The notes beneath the pieces were generated by a model that was not told where the DNA came from, ran no database searches, and saw only the letters and a program-made list of their open reading frames with translations. Made by a program: the position numbers and the translations under genes. This document shows positions 12,456-22,600 of a stretch of 64,000 nucleotides of DNA, one piece after another (positions within the stretch are counted from its first letter, which is position 1; every line of letters begins with the position of its first letter). This DNA is from Centroberyx gerrardi (lineage: Eukaryota > Chordata > Actinopteri > Beryciformes > Berycidae): assembly GCF_048128805.1 (NCBI RefSeq), contig NC_136008.1, forward strand, positions 21,499,833-21,563,832, written 5' to 3'.

Positions 12456-12751
12456 GATTACCAACAGCTAACTTAAACTTTTTGAAACTTTTCCCTGCAC
12501 TCAGTGTGTGAATTGTGCATTTCACTTTCAGCTGTGCATAATTGTTAGGATAGTTGCCTGTGCAAGTGTGTGAGAAACTCTGACACTTTAATGTGAAGTT
12601 TAATGTGCATCAACAAGCTGAGACTTATTCTACTGAATCAGCCTGGCTCCTCAGTACTCCCCACCCTGTGTTATTGCATGCACTTAACTCTCTGCAAGGG
12701 GATTGACTGGATTTTGATCCCTTAATTCCGTCTGACTGATACATCTTATAA

Positions 12752-13015
12752 CGGTGGTTCCCAAAGTGTGGTCTGGGGACCTCAGGAGCCCTTCAGGGGT
12801 CGCCAGCAGAATGAGGAATAGTTTCATTTCACCTTTATTTCACTCTCTAGATGTTAGCACAGAATGTATGAAAGACTGTTTTGATGATAGGGCTTCAGTC
12901 ACCACACTGTTATCTCTTAGGTAACTGACATTCAGTGCAATTCTATACTAAATAATAACTAAGTACAACAATCATCTTAGATGGGGTTCCTGAGGACAAA
13001 ATGTTATCAAATTAT
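12752..13015 (+). mobile_element. Repeat family F copy (hAT-MITE-like)
   Basis: It opens GGTGGTTCCCAAAGTGTGGT and continues through GGGGACCTCAGGAGCCCTTC, the usual start of a fish repeat whose ends read GGTTCTCAAAC. The right end is diverged. Confidence 0.5.
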
Positions 13016-13453
13016 GGGCTGTGGTCCAATGCAAATCTTCATGTGGTTCCTTGCCTGTAAAAGTTTTACGGTCTTATAATGAAAAGCCCAAATATAAAAC
13101 CAGTCTAGAAGTCTTAATCACCATCATCATCATGCCCCGAAGCCAACGCAACAACACCTTGTGTAGATGGAAGCATAAACCCAACTCAGTTAAATTGCTT
13201 TATTCTCAGGGTTGTGGGATTCCTAGCTGTGATCCAGAGGCACGTGCTGACCCGACAGAGGGCTGATGGGAATGTTTTACCTGCCGCCAGCCCCACCGTC
13301 TCCACTGAGATGACCCCAGGCGACGTGGAATGTGGATGAAAGCGTGAGCCAGGGGAATCCAGCGTTTGGGCCAAGATATCCTCACACTGAGCCAAAAAGA
13401 AACTTGTTCTTGTATACAAAAAAAAATCCACTCACGATCAACCAGCCACCACA

Positions 13454-13639
13454 ATGCTGATGCCCGGACCGCTGTGGGTGTGCCTGGCGCTGATAGGAGT
13501 GGGAAGCTGCAGGGCGCACAGCCTGTTTACCTGTGAGCCGATCAAAGTGCACCGGTGCCTGGGGATGCCCTACAACATGACCTTCTTCCCCAACATGATG
13601 GAGCACTATGATCAGGAGATTGCAGCCAGTAAGATGGAG
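13454..13639 (+). CDS. fzd6: fzd6 coding exon 1: signal peptide and CRD start
   Basis: 62 codons. The ATG at 13454 is preceded by CCACCACA, a fair start context. The product opens with a hydrophobic leader ([13 protein letters not shown]), then FTCEPI and YNMTFFPN of the frizzled domain. The donor is GTGAGT at 13640. Confidence 0.95.
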
Positions 13640-16600
13640 GTGAGTCCTCATGTCATTATCTACTATATTATTTATTACCACTAGGGTTAGACCGATATAT
13701 TAGTTTGGCGATATATTAAGTTGATATTGGCCTTGGATGACAGCCAGTCAGTGTCATCCATCGGCAATATGGTGGAGGTTCCTCTGTCCATAACAGTCCG
13801 TAAAATCTACAGTGAAATTTGATCTTCTTTGTGCATTTTATTTATTCATTTAATTGTTTAATCACGCTTTTTGTAAATCATTCATTTAAAGGCCTCATGT
13901 ATCCCAGAGTTTACCTACCATTGAATGGTGAGGTGGGTCACTGCCTGAAAGAGCTGCTAACACTAAAAGAATTTCATTCCTCTGGGTTTCAATGGAAGTT
14001 TTAGTTTCTCATCATGGTCTAAATGCTGTTTCAGAGGCTTTTCCACCCTGACAACAATATAATTCTTGGGGAAACACTGAATCCTTGTAATTTTTTGATA
14101 TGAAAAAGGTCAAATTTAAAGATATTGAATATCGGCACAAATTAGCGGCTTCAGTCTATAAATATCGGTATCGTTATTGGCTTAAAATCCATTTTGGACA
14201 AACACTGAATTCCATGGCGGTGTGGTCATTAAGAGGCAAATTCATTAAAGTTTACAGCACTTGAGAAAATTGTTTTCTACAAATCATGTCTGTTCTTCAT
14301 TGAGTAGTGTCTAATTAATAAAAGGGAGCTAAACTATGTTACTATTAAAATTTAATGTGAATTATGAATCTTCACACCTTAGTACATTGAATTTTCAACT
14401 CCCACAATCCTCTTCACAAATTTAGATACAACTATATGTCATCGCCACATAGAAACTGAGGGAAGGAACATTTTAATGGTTTAGGACATGGGGATTTCAA
14501 TGGCCATGCGTTTGCTTCTCAAAAACAACATCAAAATATGTGACACAAGACAAGACAAATATGTCGTACTGGAATGCAGAAAAAGCTATGACAGCTGCAG
14601 CACGAAGAGACAGAAAATGGTACGTTTTGGCATTAATAGGGAGCTCCTCTCTATTTCTGTCTGTGTGCTGTGAGCCTGCACAGAATCTGTATCTTGTATG
14701 TATATCTTGTATCTTGTTGTACAAAATGCCATAGAGAACACAGAAAATATTGAAGAGCGATGGGGCGACATGTGACAAAGATTGTGAGTTTAAGTCAAAC
14801 CTACAGTGTTGAGGACATGGTGGGTACTTAAGCCTACTCAGTCACCAGGAGACATCTTCATACTGGACCTATGTGTTAAGGTACATTTAACAAGAAAAGT
14901 TGATTAGCCTCGGAGAGCAGTTACAGGGTTACACAAACTCTGGCCTGTGAGCTGCTCAGTACAGCCTCCGCTGAATTAAAATTTGACATGGAATTGCTTT
15001 CCTGGGATTGAGCTCGACTCACAATGGAACCACTTGCATTATCCCAAAAGTCTAGACAACACCCGTTTACACTTAGTAGACAAAAGGCAAACTCTTCAAG
15101 TAGCCTAATTGAAATAATTCCAGTTAAAGCTGCAGTAGGAAACTTGGCGGCCCCAAAGGCAGCGAGAGCTAACTGTTTGAAAACTATTTGAACTTCAACA
15201 CCCAGAAATCACGTAACTTGATGTCAGTGAACTACACATCATGCTCATGTTTACCAGCCTGTCCAGTCTGTGATGTTTTATACCAAAGGATACCAAAGGG
15301 ACGAGGCAAAAGATCTAACGTTGATGAGTCCATCGTCCTCTGGACGGAGAGCTCGATTGCTGCTGTTTAGGAGACAGTTTGTATTTTATACCTAAGATTC
15401 GATTCGTCACTCCCTGTGGGTGGAGAATCTTGCCGAGTGCAGCTTTAACCATTGCTCTGTTCTGCTTTATGCGTATGGAGAATTTTCAAGTGGATGATGT
15501 GTCCTAATAGGTGCGTAGCTAAATAGTGCGAGTTGTCTGTTTTAATTCTGTGTTGTCTACGTCAAGCCATTACTCCTGAAATCTCTAGTTTTGTGAGGAA
15601 TAATTACTACAAATTGATAAAGGCTTACTTAGACAAGGTGCTGTGCTGCCTGTCCCTTCAGCAGGGAACTCACTTTCTCTGGTCGTTGCGTCTTGTGTCC
15701 TGGCATTCCAGCAGGCCGAGGTTTGGGTTACACACTTTTGGTGTGAGAGTGTTGCGAATGAACAGTGATCTGCTGAAGGAGTCTTTTGTGTTGCATCTGG
15801 CAGAGGTATAGGCTTCTTATTTCATAGCAACCTTGGCCACAGGGAACTTAGTCGACTTTGTTGTGTGGGGCCTTTGATTTCTGGAGGAAGGGGAGGGACA
15901 CACCCAGTCTCTCACAAAGGCTATCCTGCATACCACAATGAGTATTCTCTCTCTCTCTCTCTCTGTTAATCACTCACTCATTTCCCCTGTACACAATCTT
16001 ACCTCCGTCGTCTTGTCTCCCAGGTGACAGGCCTACACATACTGGCCTACATTCAACACTACATACTATACATAGCTCTCTGTGAAAGTGTGCAGTGATT
16101 TGTTACAAAGCCCTGACGCTGTAATCAAGCAGACTTCTGCTTTGGTCCGGGCTCAGTACAGCCCTATCAGTAGGATTTTCCGGAGGAGGGCAAACCTTTT
16201 TCCGTCCTCGTTCCCAGATTCCAACGGTGTTTGCCAGCTTTTGAAACAACCTGTGAGGTGTTTGAATACAAAGAGAATGGAAAAAGTAAATGACCTCCAT
16301 ACTGTAACCGACATGGAACAATTTATCTTAAAAGTTAGGGCAAACATTTCAAAAGTGAATGTCTAGCCATGTTTTTGAATCTTTTAATCCTTGAAGTACT
16401 TTGGTATGAAACTCTCTGTGGAGGATTTAGCCTCTTAAAATGAGTCGACTTGACTTCTGCTCCTGATCCCGGTTGAAGGTTTCTGAAATGAGTGCCGTTT
16501 TTACAGTAGCTCTGCCATAAAGCAAATAAAAGTCAGATTGTCCAGCAAGAAGAGCTCATTGAGAAGGAGCCCAGGACCTCCACGGGGGAGAAACAAGGAC

Positions 16601-19600
16601 TCTTACTGTCAGAGGGAGCAAGCCCAGGCCCCAGAGAGACGTGGGCCTACTGCCAGACTGGAGTTTAGGAAAACGGGGAGAGAAAACATTGAATAGTGGA
16701 CTTGTTCGATTTGCACTGTGTTGGAGTGTGTGTGGTGTATGTGGGTGTTTCGTGTACAAATATTAGCAGTAAAGTAAAAAGTAACAGCAGTTCTCATCTT
16801 ACATCCATGCATTTGTAACCTGGACATGAAGGTCTTATAATGGTTGATGCAATTCAAATCAAGAGTCCCTGACTACTCTAAAACTCTCATATGGATAGAT
16901 TGCCTTGATGCAGGTTTATAATTGTTAATGGGTTGATATAGTGATAATGCATGGCATCAGTTTTCATGGTTTTTTTGATACTACATTAGTATATTGGCTT
17001 GATAGGATCTCTTTATGTTGACAACAGAAAACAGAAAAAAGGAGGTGAAACCGATCATTCTGGTGACACAGTTGGAATCTACATAAAATGTCTTAGATGC
17101 AATAATATAGGGCCCTCTTGTAGAAGACGCTGTACAGTTATTATCAAGAATCTATGGATAAAGAAACAACAACGTATACATGATTTGGACTGCTTTAACT
17201 GGGGTGAAGTTGTCTTTATCCAGTGTAAACTATGTATGCCACTGTAAATCCACATTAATCCTTCATGGTACACATGCTGTAGACACAGTAATACTGTGGC
17301 AGCCTAACCTATCAACACCTCTTTGCATTCCAGCCTTCCTGGCCTGTCGTTGTATGTTTCCAAACGTCCATGCAGTCATTTCCTGCAGCCCATGCCCACT
17401 AGTCGCCCCCCCAACCCCCCTCCCCTCCCCGCTCGGCCCCCCAGTCCTCCACCAGTCTGTTGAAGAATATGGTTCCCAGCCAGTGAATGGGACCCTTTGT
17501 GTGGCGCTGTAGAGCAGCTCAGCAGCTCTCAGTTTGTACTTTACTGTAGAGATCTGTCTTTTGCTTGAGATTAAAACTGTGGTCTGTTTATGGTGTCGCC
17601 CATGGCAGAGGACCCTGGTTGGGTCACCTTCATGTACTCCGTCAGCATCACAAGGTATGCAGCAGATCAGTAAATTGGTAAATAATAATAAATAAAAAAG
17701 GTGGGTAAACTATGAGCTCCAATTGGTGATCATCATAAGGCAAACAACCACTCGTATGAACAAAAAACTATTATATTTTCTGAAAAACATTAGTTGAAAA
17801 AGTCTTAAAATGTCCAATAACCTTCATCATGGTAACAGGATTGCATGCACAAACAATAAAAAATATTCAATGACATCAAAAATGGCCACCCCAGGGCCCA
17901 CAGACTAATCAGATGCCAGTTTAATAAAACAAAGCAAAACAAATGCTATCATCACAGGCACAAACATTGTACCATATCAAAACATCTAAAGGAAATCTTT
18001 AAAATTAAATTCCTCATTCATTCCATTTGATTGAGAGCTTTTAAAATGAAAAATCCAAAAGGCCTCTTTTGGTTTTCTAATTAAATCTCCTTAAATCTTC
18101 TTAAATCTCCTCTCTTAGCCCCAGAGAGACCTTCTTTATGCCTACAGTATAAAAGAAAAGGCAGACGTAGGATGCTCAGTTTCTTCTACTCTCCTCTCTA
18201 TCCCCAGCCCTTCATGCCCCTTACAAAGCTGCGCTGCTCTCCAGACGTCCACCACTTCCTGTGCCAAGCCTTTATCCCAGCATGCACCGAGGAGACCAAG
18301 GTGATCCGTCCATGCCGAGAGCAGTGCGAGGATGTGCTCTCTGACTGCAGGAATGATATCGCTACCTTCGGCATCACCTGGCCTCCTGAGCTGCAGTGTG
18401 ACAGGTAAGAAGAACCCACAACTACAAACAACCCACGAGAGCTAGACCAGTGGTTCTTAATCGTGCCATCGAAGCCCAAGAGCCTGCAGGGTTTCATTCC
18501 AACCAATCACTACAGCAGCTCATTTCTCTGATTAGTTCCTACTCTTTGGTTGAAAGTGTGCTAAGCAGTTGTAGTGTTTGGTTGGAGTGAAAACCTGCAT
18601 ACTCATGGGCCTCGATGGCACATGGTTAAGAACCAGTGATATAGACAACCTCTATGTCTTGATTTTCAAGTGTTTGCAGTGTCTTTATTCTTAGAGATCT
18701 ATTAGCTGCATTCGGCTTGGATACTATTTACCGGTGAAGACATTAATTCCAAAATGAGATATTGACCATTTGAACAAAGTGACAACTACTCTTACAAAAT
18801 AAATGCCCAAATTAATGCACAACATTAAGACAAAATGGGCATAGCATAGTCGGTAACTTAATTCCTTGGTTGACAAAATTATAACACTTGTAGTGACTGA
18901 AAACTCAAAATATATATATATATATAGTTTTGGGAATTAACTCTCCATATTGACATATAAAGGATATCAATGCGTTCTGTGTTTTGTCATCCTACAGACT
19001 GGACACATGTAGCTCTCCTGGTGGTTCAGCTCTCCCTCCAACCACCCCCATGAACTCCCCATCAGCTAAGAGGGACCTGGGCTTCTGGTGCCCGCTGCAG
19101 CTGAAGACCAAGCCGGGCCAGGGCTCGTTGTTCCTGGGCGCCCAGGACTGCGCTCCTCCTTGCTCCAACATGTACTTCAAACCCCACGACATCGAGTTTG
19201 CCAAGAGCTTCATTGGCGTGTGCTCCATCGTCTGCCTGGGCGCCACGCTCTTCACCTTCCTCACCTTCCTTATCGATGTCAAACGTTTCCGCTACCCCGA
19301 ACGTCCCATAATCTTCTACGCCGTCTGCTACAGCTTCGTCTCGCTCATCTACTTCATCGGGTTCCTGCTGGGGAATAACGCAGCCTGTACTAAGGCCTCC
19401 CATCCGGCCGGTGTGGATACAGTGGTGCTGGGGTCTCAGAGTAAAGGCTGCACTCTGCTCTTCATGCTCCTCTACTTCTTCTCCACCGCCGGCATCGTCT
19501 GGTGGGTCATCCTCACCATCACCTGGTTCCTGGCCGCTGGACCCAAGTGGAGCTGTGAGGCCATTGAAAAGAAAGCGGTAAGGTTCTTAAAATTTTAAAG

Positions 19601-22600
19601 CTTTATACAGAAGCATACGGTGGAGAGTGTTCAGAGAAGATCACAGGAAGCAAAGGTCCTGAGCCAAAAGACAGTTGAATATTTTGTTTCGTGTGTCCTC
19701 TGTCTGCAGGTGTGGTTCCACTCTGCAGCCTGGGGGATCCCCGGGTCCTTGACCATCATGCTGCTGGCTCTGAACAAGGTCGAAGGGGACAACATCAGCG
19801 GGGTTTGCTTCGTGGGTCTCTACGACCTGGACGCCCTGCGCTACTTTGTGCTGGCTCCGCTGTGTGTGGGCGTCATCGTGGGCCTCTCCCTCCTGCTGGC
19901 CGGGATCGTTTCTCTCAACCACGTCCGGCAGGTCATCCAGCACGACGAGCGCAACCAGGAGAAGCTGAAGAAGTTCATGATCCGCATCGGTGTGTTTAGC
20001 GGCCTGTACCTGGTACCGCTGGTCACTCTGTTGGCCTGCTACACCTACGAACAGAGTCAGCGCAGCACCTGGGAGAGTACCTGGATCAACGACCGCTGTC
20101 AGGAGTACAGCATCCCCTGCTCTCACAAGGTAGCTGTGGCTTATACACTCACTGAAGGTATTTAGGTTCAACATTTAACTGAGAGGAGAGTAGTGGTACG
20201 TTTTGACCAATTCCAGCGACATGAGCAGCCATGCAATTCATACTGGTAGCGGCACAGCGAGTTTCAAGAGGTGGTGTGTCACATTTGCCACCCCACATTT
20301 GCATACAGTAAATTTGACCAGACAAATATGCCAATCAGGGGCATCCAACGTGACTCGCTGCCTCTCGAAACTCCCAAACCTTGTGAACAAACTTTAAAAC
20401 TAGCCGTTGTAGATCTAAAATTGATCAAGATTCAGCAATTGCATGACCTATCTGAATAAGCCGCCATGTTTTTCCAGTTTGAAACTGGGGACAGATACCA
20501 AGGGCAGCCCAACGAGTGGTGTATTCATCCAATCAGGTGCAGGCTATGCAAACCATCCTGTATTTATACATGGCTACTGTCTCTCCAATGTGTGAAATAA
20601 ACCCAGGAAGACATTCCATTGGGTTTTAATATTTGGTAAGAATTTGTTTCAGGGAAGGACAGCACTAACCCTATTTAATCATCTATCAGGACAGTGCCTA
20701 CTTTATTTCAGTGGCACACCTGTCAATGAAAACAAACCATAATCGATAGTATATAGGGGTTGGACACAGTAAAGGAAACGACACAGTAAGAAAGACTTTA
20801 AAGTGGGCAATGCAATAGAGTGCCCTTTTTCCCAATATTATGAAAATGGCAATGAAAGATGGAAATTTGTAGTCACTGCCATTTTTAGTACCTAATCGGA
20901 AAAATCACACCCTTTTACCAGCCATTTAGATGTTGCTTCAGTGTCTACGTAGATGCTGGACTTAAATAAAAATCAGCCATTCAGTGCTAGAGGAGTGGTG
21001 TTCACCTCCAGTCCAGTCAGCCAGTCGGAGAAGTGGCTCATTGTGCCAAGTCCTCAAAATGGCCTGTTCCTATCTGGGTGGAGCAGAGGCGTTAAAGTAA
21101 CTAAATCACAATTACAAGCTACACAGGCCAGTCAAATTAAGTTCAATGCCAAGTAGCAGTGTGTGTCAGCTTTAAATGAGGTCTGACGATCAACTCTCTT
21201 ATATGTGAGTTTTAAAAAAAAAAAAAAGCATCAGTCACAAACACTGCAAAATTATGGCAGTGCTGCCATTTGTACTACTTTACCCAAGGCCAACACACAA
21301 AGATGCATAACCTGGTAAACCTGGACCCTTGAGCAATGGAAAGAAATGTAATGTGTAAAATATAAAATACTGTATGCCGAAGCACAGTGGGAAAACAATG
21401 AGAGAGAGAGAGAGAGAGGGAAAGTGTCAGAGAAAAAGCAGGATCTTATGCTTTGGTCAAAATTAGATTTATTTGTTTCAAGTAACAAATATCACACACA
21501 CACAGTCACTGTCTAAATCACAAGGATTCTATTATGGTAATTGTTTCTCAGTTTCAGACGACAGAGTATGACCGTCCTGACCTGTCCCTGTTCCTGGTGA
21601 AATACCTGATGACGCTGGTGGTTGGAATATCTGCCGTGTTCTGGGTCAGCAGCAAAAAGACCTGCTCAGAGTGGGCCTACTTCTTCAACAGGACCCGCAA
21701 GACAGAGTAAGACCACTTCTCTCAACACTACAGAACACGTGTAATGCTTTTACTTAGTCATTGATCGAGTGCAAATAGGGTAATTGATCATTGATCGGCC
21801 GATCATGCTCATCGATCATGTCATTGATCTGGTGTAACCTCACAGGCAAGATCAATTTAGTTCATGAATAACATGTTAGGATTTGGCCGATGTGGGTTTT
21901 TGAAGGCTAATACCAATACCTGAAGCTGCTCATAGACAATATTCAGTGCTGATATTCAGTATCTTAAAGTTTGATCATTTTCATGCCCCCCAAAAAATAT
22001 TTTTTCCCCCTAGAATTTTATTCTCGGCTGAAAAAGCATTTAAATGATGGAACACTAAAACTCTTTATAGAAAGCCAGGACAATAATAATAATAATAATA
22101 ATAATAACATATAAGATAGACTTGTGTGGATTCCCATCAAAATGCTGCATTAATTAAGGGCTTCCCATAGACATCCAGTGTAGTATTGATCAATTCTACA
22201 ATAAATATGTAATCAACCAAACTGCATCATATCTATCATGTTGGAGGTGGGCGACACTGACTGGATGATATTTCCAATTTGTCTAACATAAGGCCAATAT
22301 TGGCCAACACATTGTTATAACCCTAGTATATGTATGTAATGTATGCATAGTGTTGCTAGTCCACATTCACTTTCTCTGAGGAAATAACCCTCCAGATTAC
22401 CCACCATATCACCATCATGCTCTCTGCCCCGCAGCCCCATCAGTGAGAGCCGGCGGGTGCTGCAGGAGTCCTGCGAGTTCTTCCTCAAGCACAACAGCCG
22501 CGTGCAGCACAAGAAGAAGCACTACAAGCCGAGCTCCCACAAGCTCAAGGTCATCTCCAAGTCCATGGGCACGAGCACCGGTGTCACGCCGACCAACACC

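Larger units (their letters stand above)
6539..13453. other. Region between klhl32-like and fzd6
   Basis: No convincing coding exon is seen. It contains (TGAC)n at 7149-7184, GT at about 7410-7444, GA-rich stretches near 7600, a GC- and CpG-richer segment about 9330-9830 that may hold the klhl32-like promoter, an AT-rich hairpin at 10166-10216, and repeats at 10051, 10275, 12160 and 12752. A candidate untranslated fzd6 exon ends at 11649. The regions overlap functionally because klhl32 (minus) and fzd6 (plus) are divergent. Confidence 0.55.
13640..18207 (+). other. fzd6: fzd6 intron 1
   Basis: A 4.6 kb intron with family A copy 3 (13682-14206), a TTAA-flanked MITE (15128-15444), a CT run (about 15948-15963) and a family C fragment (17690-17765). 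No additional exon is supported; open frames such as 16082-16366 lack splice-consistent similarity. Confidence 0.7.

Noticed and set aside
13021-13266. 81-codon frame upstream of the fzd6 ATG
   Set aside because: No similarity is recognised, and it overlaps the probable 5' UTR acceptor.
19062-19403. Minus-strand and alternate plus frames across fzd6 exon 3
   Set aside because: They are shadows of a GC-rich coding exon whose true frame shows membrane spans and frizzled motifs.
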